DNA of 26,122 bases, from NCBI GenBank assembly GCA_964370855.1, contig CAYJMF010000069.1:1-26122 (forward strand). Direction: 5' to 3'. Of this stretch, positions 10,034-18,749 are shown in pieces (within the stretch, counting starts at the first letter, position 1; each line of letters opens with the position of its first letter). Source of the stretch: JAKLKS01 sp964370855. Lineage in GTDB: Bacteria > Planctomycetota > JAJSAM01 > JAKLKS01. Under the pieces are notes generated by a model that saw nothing but the letters and a program-made list of their open reading frames with translations, was not told where the DNA came from and ran no database searches. The position numbers and the translations under genes are program-made.

Positions 10034-10039
10034 TAGGCT
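10034..10039 (+). promoter_or_regulatory. Possible -10 of the TPR/TMTC-like gene pair
   Basis: TAGGCT lies 13 bases before the ATG at 10053, which would give a leader of about seven bases. A weak TTGCTT lies 15 bp upstream. Only a poor ribosome site (AGGGA) is visible. Confidence 0.35.
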
Positions 10040-10052
10040 TCAGGGACCATCC

Positions 10053-11870
10053 ATGAGTCCGCGAACCCTCCTCTCCTGCCTCGTTTCGGCGGCGCTCCCC
10101 GCGGGGCTCTGGGGCGGACTCGCCCTGGCCGCGGGAGCGTCCCCCTCGGCACCGGGGGCGGAGGCGGGGGGCGCGGCGGCGGTCCTCCTCGCCTCGGGAG
10201 CGGCCCTCGTCCTCTTCATCGCCTACCGTCGCCGGACCGGGGCCGACGGTCCCGGCCTGGCCGCGGCCGCCGTCCTCGCCTGCTTCCCCGCCCTTCCCGA
10301 CGCCATGGCCTCGGGCGCCGCCCTGCCCCTCCTCGGCGCGACCCTCGCCCTCTCGCTCCTCGTCCTCTTCCTCGCGGCGCCGGAGGACCGGGGGGGGAGC
10401 GTCGGGAGGATGCTGGGAGCGGCGCTCCTCTCCTGCGCCGCGGCCGCCGCCGCCGCCCTCTGGATGTCCCCCCGGGCCGCGGCCCCGGCCCTCCTGCCCG
10501 CCGCCCTCCTCCTCGCGCCGGCGGGCGCGGTGCTCGCCGGGGAGGCCTGCCGCTCCATCGTCCATGCCGCGGGAGCGCCGGAGGGCCGGAGGAGGGGCTT
10601 CGTCCTGGCCCTCGCCCTGGTCCTCGCGGCGGGGGCCGGCGGGGGCTACCTGCGGTCCCGGTCCTGGGCGACCCCCCTCGCGTTCTGGGAGCGCGCCTCC
10701 GCCGCGGACCCGCAGTCCCCGGCGGCCACGGGCGCCCTCGCCGAGGCGCGGGCGGCGGCGGGGGACCTCCCCGGGGCGGAGGCGGCGCTCCGCCGGTTCG
10801 CGGAGCAGGTCCAGTCGGGGGCCGCGGCGGGCCGGTCCCGGGAGGCCCTCCTCCGCGGCGCCGAGGGGGCCGTGCGGGCGGCGGTCCCCCTCCTCGGATC
10901 GGGGGGCGCGGGGAGGGAGGCCGCCGCCGCGGCCATCGAAGCGGCCCGCCTGCTGTCCCCCCGCAGCGCCGTCGTCCTGCGCGGCGCCGGCGAGGCCTTC
11001 CTGGAGGCGGGGAACTTCCCCGAGGCCGTGAAGGTGCTCGGGGAGGCCACCTTCGCGGACCCCGGGGACGCGATGGTCTGGGACGCCCTCGCGCGGGCCC
11101 TCATCCCCGCGGCCCGCGTGGACGAGGCCCTCGGCGCGGCGCAGAGGGCCTCGGGCCTCGAACCGGGGAATCCCGCCTTCGCCCGCACCTACGCCGAGGC
11201 GCTCCTCGCCTCGGGCAGGGGCAGCGACGCCCTCACGGTCCTCAAGGAGAGCCTCGGTTCCCCTCCCTTCGACCCCGTCCACGCCCGCGCCTACTCCGAG
11301 GCCCACCGGCGCCTCGCCGGGGGGGAGGTCTCCGCGGGGCGGTCGGGCCGCGCCCGGCGGCTCCTCGCCGCGGGGCTCCTGGTGGATCCCTCCAGCGCCG
11401 CCTGCCAGGAGATGAAGCGGGGCCTCGACGAGCGGTACGAGGCGGAGCGCGCCGCCCACGAGGCCCTCGTCGCCCCGGGCCCCGACGGGACCGTCCTGCC
11501 GGACAACCTCCTCCTCTTCGCCTCCTGGCTCTGCCGGTGGGGGGATTTCGACAAGGCGAAGCCCCTCTTCGGCCTCCTCCTCGAGGAGCGCGGCGGGACC
11601 GCCGCGGTCCACTTCCAGATGGGCAAGGAGTTCTGGGAGGGGCGGGGGACGGTGGAGGGATACGAGAAGGCGATCCTCGCCTACCGCGACGCCCTCGTCC
11701 GGGATCCCGGCTACGTGGAGGCGCGCAACCGCCTCTGGCAGGCCTACCGCGCCCTCGGACGGACGGAGGAGGCGCGGGAGGCGGCGCGGCGGTTCCTCGA
11801 AATCGGGCGCTCCCACCCCGACGCCGTCGACGCGGAGCGCTTCCTCGCGGACCCGGGCGACGGCCGGTGA
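10053..11870 (+). CDS. Membrane protein with C-terminal TPRs, TMTC-like but without catalytic half
   Basis: This 605-aa protein has about seven Ala/Leu-rich membrane helices between 5 and 205, followed by a large soluble TPR region. The junction RSRSWATPLAFWERASAADP (about 203-222) looks like the point where TMTC/PMT-type GT-C membrane domains hand over to TPRs (R..W.....W......P). The N-terminal GT-C catalytic elements (DD loop, YRPL, HP-x-x-E) are missing; they are present in the next gene. TPR units are visible around EAGNFPEAVKVLGEATFADP, GRGSDALTVLKESL and LGRTEEAREAARRFLEIG. It may be a non-catalytic partner or a diverged paralogue. Its TGA overlaps the GTG start of the next gene (GTGA, 11867-11870), so the two are translationally coupled. 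A truncation by the upstream gap is possible but not indicated. Confidence 0.75.
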   Translation: MSPRTLLSCLVSAALPAGLWGGLALAAGASPSAPGAEAGGAAAVLLASGAALVLFIAYRRRTGADGPGLAAAAVLACFPALPDAMASGAALPLLGATLALSLLVLFLAAPEDRGGSVGRMLGAALLSCAAAAAAALWMSPRAAAPALLPAALLLAPAGAVLAGEACRSIVHAAGAPEGRRRGFVLALALVLAAGAGGGYLRSRSWATPLAFWERASAADPQSPAATGALAEARAAAGDLPGAEAALRRFAEQVQSGAAAGRSREALLRGAEGAVRAAVPLLGSGGAGREAAAAAIEAARLLSPRSAVVLRGAGEAFLEAGNFPEAVKVLGEATFADPGDAMVWDALARALIPAARVDEALGAAQRASGLEPGNPAFARTYAEALLASGRGSDALTVLKESLGSPPFDPVHARAYSEAHRRLAGGEVSAGRSGRARRLLAAGLLVDPSSAACQEMKRGLDERYEAERAAHEALVAPGPDGTVLPDNLLLFASWLCRWGDFDKAKPLFGLLLEERGGTAAVHFQMGKEFWEGRGTVEGYEKAILAYRDALVRDPGYVEARNRLWQAYRALGRTEEAREAARRFLEIGRSHPDAVDAERFLADPGDGR

Positions 11871-14158
11871 CCCCGGCGGGGGCGCGCAGGGCCGGGCTCC
11901 TCGTCGTCGTCCTCGCCGCCGTGCTCTTCCACGTGCGGGGGCTGGCGGGGGAGTTCACCTTCGACGACCACCGCTTCGTGGATCGGAACGCCGCCATCGG
12001 GACCGTGGGCAACCCTCTGCGCTTCTTCACCGACCCGACCACCGCGGACCCGCGGCAGGCGAGCGACATCTACCGCCCCCTCCGCACCCTCTCCTTCGCC
12101 GTGGAGAGGTCGATCTTCGGGGACCGGCCCGCGGGGTTCCACGCGGTGTCCCTGGTGCTGCACGCGGCCAATGCCGGGCTCCTCTACCTGCTCCTCCTCG
12201 AGCTCGGCGCCGGTGCGGCGGCGGCGGCCTTCGGCGCGGGGGTCTTCGCGGCCCACCCGGCCAACGTCGAGGCCGTGGCCTGGATCTCCTCCCGCGCGGA
12301 CCTCATGGCCGCGTTCTTCACCCTGCTCGCGGTGATCGGGTGGGTGCGCACGCGGGGGCCCGACCGGTGGTACGCCCTCGCCCTGGGGGCGGGGCTGGCG
12401 GCCTGCTTCTCCAAGGAGGCGGCCGTCGTGTTCCCCGGGTTCTTCGTCCTCGCCGACCTCGCCCGGCCCGGCGGCGGGCGGCGGGAGGCGCTGTCGCGCT
12501 GGCGACTGTTCCTCCTCCCGACCCTCCTCGCCCTCGGCTTCGCGCTCTGGGTGAAGGTCCTCCTCGAGTCGGGCCGGAGCGGGATCCTCGGCCACATCCC
12601 CGGGTGGTGGGGCGGCTCCTACGGCGCGAACCTCGGGACCGCGGTCCGTGCCGGCGCCTACCAGGCGCTCTTCGCCGCCTTCCCCTTCGTGCCCTCCCTG
12701 GACTGGTACATGGATCTCTCCCGCTCCCTCCTGGAGCCCGGCGCCCTCGCGTCGGCGCTGCTCCTCGCGGCGCTCCTCGCCCTCGGCCTGCGGGGGGCGC
12801 TCCGGGGAGGGCCCCCCGCGGCCCTGGCGGGGTCGGGGATCCTCTGGGCGCTCCTCGGAGGGCTCCTGACGAGCCACCTCCTCTTCCCCGTGGGCATCCC
12901 CCGGGCGGACCGGTTCCTCTACCTCTCCCTCGCCGGGGCCGCAGCCGTGGCGGCGGCGGGGTTCCAGCGCGCCTTCTCCTTCCACCCCCGGGGGGCGATG
13001 CTCCTCGGCGGGGCGGCGGTCCTCGGCCTCGGTCTCCTCGCCGCGGACCGGACCGGCGCCTGGAGGGACGAGGCCACCATGTGGTCCCTCGCGCCGGCGG
13101 AGGGGTACAGCCCCCGGGCCAGGGGCTGGTTCATCGCCCGGCGGACCCGCCACGCGGCCCGGACCTTCGACCGCGGCGTCGAGGCGCTGGACGCGGGGGA
13201 AGGGGAGCGGGCGCGGCGGCTCCTCGCCGAATCCAGGGGAGAGCTGGAGGTCCTGCTGTCCGAGGTGAAGGTCCTCCGCGACGAGTGGAGGGAGCGCACG
13301 GGCCTCGAGGTGGACGCCCGCTTCGAGGCGCGCATCCGCCGGAACCTTTCCCGGGTGCTCTTCCGCTCCGGGGACGCGGAGGGGGCCCTCCGGGAGGCCG
13401 AGGCCTCCTCGGTCCTCGACCCCGGGGATTCCAGGAGCCTCGCCCTGGAGGCCATCGCCCTCGAGCGCCTCGGCCGGCTCCAGGAGGCGGGCTGGCGCAT
13501 GGAGGCCGCCCTGGCCGCGGCCCCCCCGGCGGGCCCCTTCCTCCCCGGCGCCGAGGACGAGGGCCTCGTGCCCCCCCTGGACGCCGCGGCTGTCCTCGTG
13601 CCCGTGGCGAGGTGGCGCCTCTCGCGGGGGTACGACGGGGCCGCCCTGCGGGCCCTCCGCGCCGCGGCCAGGGCCTGGCCCGAGCCGGGGAGGAACCCCG
13701 CCGTCGAGCAGGCGCCGGACCTCGAGGCGCAGATCGGGGCCAGGCGGTCCGCCCTGGAGGCCGCGGCCCGGGCCGACCCCGGCAACGCCGCCCTCGCCGC
13801 CGCGCGGGTGGCCTACGTGGGGATGGGGTCGGCGGACATGGAGGCGGCCCGCATGGCCTACCGGGCGACCTTCGGGGTCGGCATGGAGGGACCCTCCCTC
13901 CGCACCCTCTGGGCCCTGGCCACCATGGAGGCGGACGACACGGAGGAGGGCTGGAAGGCCGCCGACGCCCACCACGGGGCGACCCTCGAGGAGTTCCCCG
14001 GGGACGCGGGGGCCCTCCTCGGGAAGGCCCGGTGCGCGGCGTCCCTCCGGCGCCCCGAAGAGGCGGCCTCCCTGCGCCGGCGGGTCCTCGCCGATCCGGC
14101 GGCCACGGAGGAGGCGCTGCGGGAGGCCCGTGAGGGGCTGGACGGCGGTGGCCGGTAG
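11867..14158 (+). CDS. TMTC-like GT-C glycosyltransferase with C-terminal TPRs
   Basis: This 763-aa protein resembles TMTC-type protein O-mannosyltransferases (GT-C fold, polyprenyl-phosphate sugar donor, extracytoplasmic active site). Family features are the FDD acidic pair in the first loop (32-34), YRPLRTLSFAVE (69-80), the FH....LHA.NA helix (91-103), AHPANVEAVAWISSRADL (129-146), SKEAAVVFP (182-190) and ADRFLYLSLAG (347-357). About nine to eleven helices end near 393. The region from 400 to 763 is TPR-like, with clear units around RSGDAEGALREAEASSVLDP and RLGRLQEAGWRMEAAL. TPRs may select protein acceptors. The substrate sugar and acceptor are unknown; family placement is from motifs only. 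GTG at 11867 overlaps the previous stop by four bases. Confidence 0.78.
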   Translation: MTPAGARRAGLLVVVLAAVLFHVRGLAGEFTFDDHRFVDRNAAIGTVGNPLRFFTDPTTADPRQASDIYRPLRTLSFAVERSIFGDRPAGFHAVSLVLHAANAGLLYLLLLELGAGAAAAAFGAGVFAAHPANVEAVAWISSRADLMAAFFTLLAVIGWVRTRGPDRWYALALGAGLAACFSKEAAVVFPGFFVLADLARPGGGRREALSRWRLFLLPTLLALGFALWVKVLLESGRSGILGHIPGWWGGSYGANLGTAVRAGAYQALFAAFPFVPSLDWYMDLSRSLLEPGALASALLLAALLALGLRGALRGGPPAALAGSGILWALLGGLLTSHLLFPVGIPRADRFLYLSLAGAAAVAAAGFQRAFSFHPRGAMLLGGAAVLGLGLLAADRTGAWRDEATMWSLAPAEGYSPRARGWFIARRTRHAARTFDRGVEALDAGEGERARRLLAESRGELEVLLSEVKVLRDEWRERTGLEVDARFEARIRRNLSRVLFRSGDAEGALREAEASSVLDPGDSRSLALEAIALERLGRLQEAGWRMEAALAAAPPAGPFLPGAEDEGLVPPLDAAAVLVPVARWRLSRGYDGAALRALRAAARAWPEPGRNPAVEQAPDLEAQIGARRSALEAAARADPGNAALAAARVAYVGMGSADMEAARMAYRATFGVGMEGPSLRTLWALATMEADDTEEGWKAADAHHGATLEEFPGDAGALLGKARCAASLRRPEEAASLRRRVLADPAATEEALREAREGLDGGGR

Positions 14159-14161
14159 GCG

Positions 14162-14193
14162 CCCCCGCCATTCGTTCGGGGCGCGGGCGGGGG
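14162..14193 (+). terminator. Possible weak terminator after the TMTC-like gene
   Basis: CCCCCGCC (14162-14169) can pair with GGCGGGGG (14186-14193) across a 16-base loop, three bases after the TAG stop. No U tract follows. It directly precedes the TAGGAT box of RNase D, so it may be only a chance G/C inverted repeat. Confidence 0.3.
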
Positions 14194-14198
14194 AGCCG

Positions 14199-14204
14199 TA
14201 GGAT
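14199..14204 (+). promoter_or_regulatory. Putative -10 of the RNase D gene
   Basis: TAGGAT would start transcription near 14211, leaving a leader of about 21 bases with AGGGAA ahead of the TTG start. No -35 match is evident at 16-18 bp spacing. Confidence 0.4.
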
Positions 14205-14231
14205 GCCCCCTTCCATAGGGAAGCAACGCTC

Positions 14232-15401
14232 TTGAGCACCCCCCCCCCGACCTACACCTACGTCGAAACCCCCGAGGGCGTCGCCGCCCTCGCCCGGGAG
14301 ATGGAAGGTGCGGACCGGATCGGCATCGACACCGAGTCCGACTCGATGCACTCCTACTTCGAGAAGGTCTGCCTCCTGCAGGTCGCCCTGCCCGGGGACA
14401 GGATCTTCCTCCTCGATCCCCTGCGGGTGAAGGAGCTCTCCCCGCTGAAGCGGCGCCTCGAGGATCCCTCGGTCCGGAAGATCCTCCACGGTGCGGACTA
14501 CGACATCGTGTGCATGAAGCGGGACTTCGGGATCAACATGCGCGGGACCTTCTGCACGATGACCGCGGGCCTCCTCCTCGGCCTGGAGAAGATCGGCCTC
14601 GCGGATCTCGTGGAGATGCAGTTCGGCGTCCGTCTCGCCAAGGCCTTCACCCGCTCCGACTGGGCGGCGCGCCCCCTCTCCGAGGGCCAGCTCGCCTACC
14701 TCGTGGAGGACGTGCAGTACCTGATCCCCCTGGCCGAGGAGATGGACCGGAGGCTGCGCGAGGCGGACCTCGTCGAGGAGGCGCGCATCGAGTGCGAGCG
14801 CCTCGAGGAGAGGCTGCCGGCGCCGCGGGAGTTCGATCCCTGGGGCTTCCTGCGCATCCGCGGGTCGCGACAGCTCCCCGAGCGGGGGCGGGCGATCCTG
14901 CGGGCCCTCGTCGCCATGCGGGAGACCCAGGCGCAGGAGATGGACCGGCCCGCCTTCAAGATCATCGCCAACGACACCCTGCTCCGCATCGCCGAGTCGT
15001 CCCCGGAGTCGGCGGGGAAGCTCCGCTCCCTCAAGGGGGTGACCCCCTACGTCATGCGCCGCTGGGGGGACGACGTGATGGCCGCGGTGAAGAAGGGTCT
15101 CGAGGATCCGGAGACGGTGCCCGACCGCGCGCCCCCGAGGGAGGGCGGGGAACCCGGGGACAGGCGCATGTCCTTCGCCGCGCAGAAGCGCCACGGCCGG
15201 CTGAAGGAGTGGCGCTCCGCGCTCGCGAAGAAGACCGGGCGGACGACCCTCGCCATCCTCCCCAACGTCGCCATGTTCGACGTCGCCAAGGCGCCGCCGA
15301 AGGACCTCGCGGCCCTGGCCGCCACGCCCGGCGTGGGGTTCCACCGGGCCGGGCTCTACGGCGAGGAGATCCTGCGCATCGTCACCCCGCGGCGGACGTA
15401 G
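14232..15401 (+). CDS. rnd: Ribonuclease D, DEDDy 3'-5' exonuclease with HRDC domains
   Basis: This 389-aa protein matches RNase D, which trims 3' ends of tRNA and other stable RNAs. The DEDDy residues are all present: D33 and E35 in GIDTES, D91 in LHGADYDI, and Y156 with D160 in AYLVEDVQYL. The exonuclease domain covers about 8-175. Two helical HRDC nucleic-acid-binding domains follow, about 210-290 and 310-385; the first contains the typical LRALVAMRETQAQEMDRP segment. Length and layout are normal. The start is TTG at 14232, preceded by AGGGAA at a long spacing. A start further downstream would remove conserved N-terminal sequence. The 3' end overlaps the next, convergent gene by 20 nt. Confidence 0.94.
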   Translation: MSTPPPTYTYVETPEGVAALAREMEGADRIGIDTESDSMHSYFEKVCLLQVALPGDRIFLLDPLRVKELSPLKRRLEDPSVRKILHGADYDIVCMKRDFGINMRGTFCTMTAGLLLGLEKIGLADLVEMQFGVRLAKAFTRSDWAARPLSEGQLAYLVEDVQYLIPLAEEMDRRLREADLVEEARIECERLEERLPAPREFDPWGFLRIRGSRQLPERGRAILRALVAMRETQAQEMDRPAFKIIANDTLLRIAESSPESAGKLRSLKGVTPYVMRRWGDDVMAAVKKGLEDPETVPDRAPPREGGEPGDRRMSFAAQKRHGRLKEWRSALAKKTGRTTLAILPNVAMFDVAKAPPKDLAALAATPGVGFHRAGLYGEEILRIVTPRRT

Positions 15402-15687
15402 GCGGGGGCGGGCCGTTCCCGAGGGGATCGGCGAGGATCGCGCCGCGGCACGGCGGACAGAGATCGAAGCGGCGCCGGGCGGCGACCTCCTCCTCCAGCT
15501 CCGTGGCGTCCCGGCCCTCCATGGAGCGGACGATGCGGCGCAGCTCCGCGTCGAAGTCCCGGGCCAGGTCCGCCTTCATCAGCTCCGGGGGATCCCAGGC
15601 GGCGTCGATCTCCAGGCGAAGCACGTAGCGGACCTCCTCGTCGATGAGGAGGCTCTTCCCGCACCGGTCGCAGGAGAGGCCGTGCAT
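15382..15687 (-). CDS. Small CxxC...CxxC (zinc-ribbon-like) protein
   Basis: This 101-aa protein has CDRCGKSLL at residues 6-14 and DLCPPCR near 75-81. The two Cys pairs are suited to bind one zinc. Between them lies an acidic helical stretch (ELMKADLARDFDAELRRIV) rich in Asp and Glu. I recall very similar small proteins of unknown function, with the same CDRCGK...LLDE...RYE and FDLCP.C...DPLG pattern, across Planctomycetota; this is memory, not a search. ATG at 15687 is preceded by GACAAT with six bases between, again suggesting a leaderless transcript. Its 3' end overlaps RNase D tail to tail, and it diverges from the 15727 operon with only 39 bp between starts. The role is unknown; a regulatory or metal-binding function is possible. 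Confidence 0.82.
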   Translation of the reverse strand: MHGLSCDRCGKSLLIDEEVRYVLRLEIDAAWDPPELMKADLARDFDAELRRIVRSMEGRDATELEEEVAARRRFDLCPPCRGAILADPLGNGPPPPTSAAG

Positions 15688-15726
15688 AATCCCATTGTCC
15701 GCGATTGGCGGCGCGGGAGGTAGTCC

Positions 15727-16449
15727 ATGGCGATACCGAAGCGGAAGGGTGGGCGGCTCGCGGCCATCGTCGTCGTCGTGGCCGCCGCGCTCCTGGCCAT
15801 GCGCCTCGCCGGGCCCGGGGGCTCTCCGGCCGTGAATCCCGAGGGCCCCTCCCCGGCGCCGCCCCCGCCGGCGGCGGGCCCCGCCCCCGATCCCCGGCCC
15901 GCGCCGCCGCCGGCCCCCGCGAAGGGGCCGGCCCTCCGGGGCCGGGTCCTCTCCGCGGCGGGGACCCCCGTGGAGGGGGCCCGCATCGAGGCCCTGTTCG
16001 AGATGGGTTCCGGGAAGGAGCCCGTGGTGACCGGGGGAGGGCCCACGGGCGCCGACGGGGAGTGGTCGTTGGCCGACGCCCCGGCGGACTGGAAGGGGGT
16101 CCTCCTCCGGGCCGTCAAGGGGCCCCTCTCCGCCGTCGCCGACATGGGGGAGGTGCCGGGGACCGCGGCGGACGGGATGGCCGTGGACATTCCTCTGCCC
16201 CCGACCTTCGCCGTGGGCGGCCTCGCCATCTCCGCCGAGGAGGGGCGCGCCCTGGAGGACATGGAGATCCGGGTCGGGGATCGCGCCGCGCGCACCGACG
16301 CCCGGGGCCGGTTCCTCGTCGAGGGGCTTCCCGCGAGGGAGCCCTTCCCCGACCTGGAGGCGCGGGGCGCCGGGCGGAAGACCCTGCGGATCCCCCTCCC
16401 CGTGGATCGCCCCCTCGACGACCTCCTCCTGCGCGTCGAAAGGGAGTAG
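15727..16449 (+). CDS. Signal-anchored protein with carboxypeptidase-regulatory-like domains
   Basis: This 240-aa hypothetical protein has a basic N-terminus, one membrane helix (11-24) and a Pro/Ala-rich spacer (about 36-68). Two beta-sandwich-like repeats follow (about 70-150 and 157-235). The first has the G.V....G.PVEGARIEA....TGADGEW pattern and the second ends TDARGRFLVEGLP, both typical of CarboxypepD_reg/Cna-B-like folds. Such domains usually form stalks or adhesive modules outside the membrane. No catalytic residue set is seen. GGGAGG six bases before the ATG is a good ribosome site. It is the first gene of a five-gene same-strand run; the next gene begins 54 bp downstream with its own GGGAGG. 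CATAAT at 15685-15690 might act as a -10, without a convincing -35. Confidence 0.75.
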   Translation: MAIPKRKGGRLAAIVVVVAAALLAMRLAGPGGSPAVNPEGPSPAPPPPAAGPAPDPRPAPPPAPAKGPALRGRVLSAAGTPVEGARIEALFEMGSGKEPVVTGGGPTGADGEWSLADAPADWKGVLLRAVKGPLSAVADMGEVPGTAADGMAVDIPLPPTFAVGGLAISAEEGRALEDMEIRVGDRAARTDARGRFLVEGLPAREPFPDLEARGAGRKTLRIPLPVDRPLDDLLLRVERE

Positions 16450-16503
16450 CCGGCTCCATCCCCGTTGCCGCCGCCGCGGCCCCCCGGGTACAAAGGGAGG
16501 TCC

Positions 16504-17334
16504 ATGAAGGGGCTCCTCGTCGTCGCCGGGCTCGCCACCGCCGTCGCGGCGGTCTCCGGGATCCTGCTCGTCTCCGCTCCCCGCGGGCCGGGTGGGGAAT
16601 CCGGCCCCGGCGCGGCGCCGGGCGCGGCGGGCGCGGGCGCCCCCGTGTCCCCGGCGGCGGCGGCTGCCGCAGCCGAGCGGGACATGGAGATGGAGAGGAG
16701 GCTCCGCGCCCTCGAACTCCGCATCGAGGAGATCCAGGGGCAGTTCCTCATGGCGGGGCCCGGGGGCTGGGACGGGTCCGGTGGCAAGGACTTCGGCGGC
16801 GGGGGACCGGGACGACGGTACGAGGCTCCCCGCGGCTCCGCCCTCCCCGGGGAACCGGGGGAGGACGCGGAGGGAGGCGGCGGCGACGGAGACGGAGACG
16901 GAGACGGCGCCGAGGCCTCCGCGCTCGCGGTCCGGGAGGAGGCGCTGCGCGCCCTCGCCGACGCCCGCGGGAAGGCCGGCGAGATCCGCCGCGAGCGGGA
17001 CCTCGTCGTCCGCCTCGACATGATGGCCGTGTCCATGGACCTCCAGCCCGCGGAGAAGGACCGGATGGAGGAGATCCTCCGCGCCCACGTGGCGAAGGTG
17101 GAGGAGTCGGGGGCCCGGGCGAAGGAGCTCCTCAGGGACTCGAAGTTCGGCCTCACCCCCGCGGACCGCGCCGCCCTCGACCAGTCGGAACGGGATCGCC
17201 GCGAACTCGATCGGGCGACGGAGCAGTCGATCCTCGGGCTCGTGGGGGCGGATCGCTGGAAGAGGTTCCGCGCGTCGATGAAGGACCAGGCCGACAAGGA
17301 GCGCACCCTCAGGAGGCTCGGACAGCCATGGTGA
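16504..17334 (+). CDS. Membrane-anchored coiled-coil protein, Spy/LTxxQ-like C-terminus
   Basis: This 276-aa hypothetical protein starts with a signal anchor (1-26). An Ala/Gly/Pro linker, a short coiled coil (about 57-82, ERDMEMERRLRALELRIEEI) and a Gly/Asp-rich low-complexity region with DGDGDGDG follow. A helical C-terminal domain covers about 140-276. Its pattern (LQPAEKDRMEEILRAH, later LTPADRAALDQSERDR and a GADRWKRF-type motif) resembles Spy/CpxP-like LTxxQ folds, which hold unfolded proteins or metals in the periplasm. The resemblance is by pattern only. ATG at 16504 is chosen over an earlier in-frame start because GGGAGG lies four bases upstream and the signal anchor begins there. 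The stop overlaps the next start by seven bases. Confidence 0.75.
   Translation: MKGLLVVAGLATAVAAVSGILLVSAPRGPGGESGPGAAPGAAGAGAPVSPAAAAAAAERDMEMERRLRALELRIEEIQGQFLMAGPGGWDGSGGKDFGGGGPGRRYEAPRGSALPGEPGEDAEGGGGDGDGDGDGAEASALAVREEALRALADARGKAGEIRRERDLVVRLDMMAVSMDLQPAEKDRMEEILRAHVAKVEESGARAKELLRDSKFGLTPADRAALDQSERDRRELDRATEQSILGLVGADRWKRFRASMKDQADKERTLRRLGQPW
16885..16908 (+). repeat. Hexanucleotide microsatellite in coding sequence
   Basis: Four units of GACGGA (the last GACGGC) encode the DGDGDGDG linker. Changes in unit number would keep the frame and alter only linker length. Confidence 0.8.
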
Positions 17335-18749
17335 ACAGCCTCCTCCTCGCCGCCGCCGTCCTCGCCCTGGTCCCCCTTCTCCCCGCCCCCCCGGGGGAGC
17401 CGGACGTCGTGGAGTTCACCAACGGGAGCAGCCTCGAGGGCGAGGTCCTGTCGGAGACGGAGACCGACGTGACGGTGCGCGTGGACGGCGGCCAGGTGAC
17501 CCTGGAGAAGCGGCTCGTGAAGGCCATCCGGCGGGGCGGCGCCGGCCCCTCCCCCGCGGCGGCGGGCCTCCCTCCCGTGGAGGCGGCGGGCGCGGCCCCC
17601 GCGACGCCCCCGCCGCTGGCCGCCGTCCTCCAGGGGGGCGAGTACTGGAGCCTCCTCTGGTCCCCGGAGCGGCGCGTCGGGTGGCGCCACGTGCAGGTGC
17701 GGAACCGTCCCGAGGGCTCCACCTTCGAGGAGGAGGCGGTCTTCATCGGTCCCGACGGGAAGGTCGAGGCCGCCACCAGGCTCCTCGAGGAGGCGGGTCC
17801 CGGCCTCGTCCCCGTCTCCTTCCTCTTCCGCGAGTCCGTGGACGGCCGCGAACTCACCCGCAGCGGCCGCGTCGCCGGCGGCCGCCTGCGCGTGGAGACC
17901 TTCCTCAACGGCGAGTCCTCCGTCGCCGACCATCCCCTCCCCGCGGGCTTCCGGCTCCCCCTCGCGGTGCGGGCCTTCGTCCTCGGGGAGTTCGACCGGC
18001 TCCCCGGCGGATGGAAGGGCGTCTCCTACGATCCCCGCGGCGGCGAGTTCCTGAACCTCTCGCTCCGGTGCACGGGCACCGAGAGGATCCCGTGGGAGGG
18101 GCGGACCGAGGAGGTCTGCGTGCTGCGCCGCGAACGCGCCGGCGTCGTGGAGGAGGAGCGGGTCACCGGAGACGGCCGCGCGCTCACGGCGGACCTCAAC
18201 GGCCCCGGCCTCGTCGCCGTCGCCACCACGCGGGAGCGCGTCGAGGCCATCCGCACCGGCGGCGCCCTCCCCGAATCCGAGGAGGAGAAGCGCGCCCGCA
18301 CGGCCTACGTCTCCCCCGAGGACGGATTCCGGATCTTCAAGCCCGGCTCCGCGTGGACCTTCATCGGCCCCTCCTCCGCCTCGGGTTCGCCCCGGCTCGT
18401 CGTGAAGGACGTCACGGGGCTCGTGTTCCTCACCGTCACCGCGGAGCCCGGCCCCGCGGGGGGCGACGACGCGCCGCCCGCCGCCCTCGGCGCCGCCCTG
18501 GAGAGGAGGCTGCGCGCCTCCTCCGGCGGCATCGAGAAACTGGAGGACGGCTACGGCACCCTCGCCGGACGCCCCGCCTACCGCCTCCTCTGCGACGCCG
18601 TCCTCAAGGGCGACCGGGTCCGCACCCTCGCGTGGACCTTCACCCGCGCCGGCCGCACCTGGACCCTCGCCGCCTCCGCCCCCGCGGACACGTGGGACGA
18701 GGCGCGGCCGTACCTCGAGCGGATCCTCGGGGGATTCGAGTGGCTGTGA
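17328..18749 (+). CDS. Secreted three-part hypothetical protein
   Basis: This 473-aa protein has a signal peptide (1-21). A small beta domain at 28-72 has the VVEFTNGSSLEGEVLSETET pattern often seen in planctomycete exported proteins. A Pro/Ala linker leads to a large beta-rich domain (about 98-312, starting EYWSLLWSPERRVGWRHV) of the kind that precedes transglutaminase-like domains. A C-terminal domain (about 328-473) has YVSPEDGFRIFKPGSAWTF and then GRPAYRLL...AWTF, resembling the PsbP/DcrB-like fold. No catalytic triad is visible. The function is unknown; an envelope structural or binding role is likely. ATG at 17328 overlaps the previous stop by seven bases and AGGAGG lies upstream. The TGA overlaps the next start (GTGA), so translation is coupled on both sides. 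Confidence 0.78.
   Translation: MVNSLLLAAAVLALVPLLPAPPGEPDVVEFTNGSSLEGEVLSETETDVTVRVDGGQVTLEKRLVKAIRRGGAGPSPAAAGLPPVEAAGAAPATPPPLAAVLQGGEYWSLLWSPERRVGWRHVQVRNRPEGSTFEEEAVFIGPDGKVEAATRLLEEAGPGLVPVSFLFRESVDGRELTRSGRVAGGRLRVETFLNGESSVADHPLPAGFRLPLAVRAFVLGEFDRLPGGWKGVSYDPRGGEFLNLSLRCTGTERIPWEGRTEEVCVLRRERAGVVEEERVTGDGRALTADLNGPGLVAVATTRERVEAIRTGGALPESEEEKRARTAYVSPEDGFRIFKPGSAWTFIGPSSASGSPRLVVKDVTGLVFLTVTAEPGPAGGDDAPPAALGAALERRLRASSGGIEKLEDGYGTLAGRPAYRLLCDAVLKGDRVRTLAWTFTRAGRTWTLAASAPADTWDEARPYLERILGGFEWL

Noticed and set aside
15579..17933. Long minus-strand frame opposite the exported-protein operon
   Set aside because: The plus-strand genes have signal peptides, ribosome sites and tight overlaps. 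The minus frame is S/R/P/A-rich and merely includes the real small Zn-ribbon gene in another frame.
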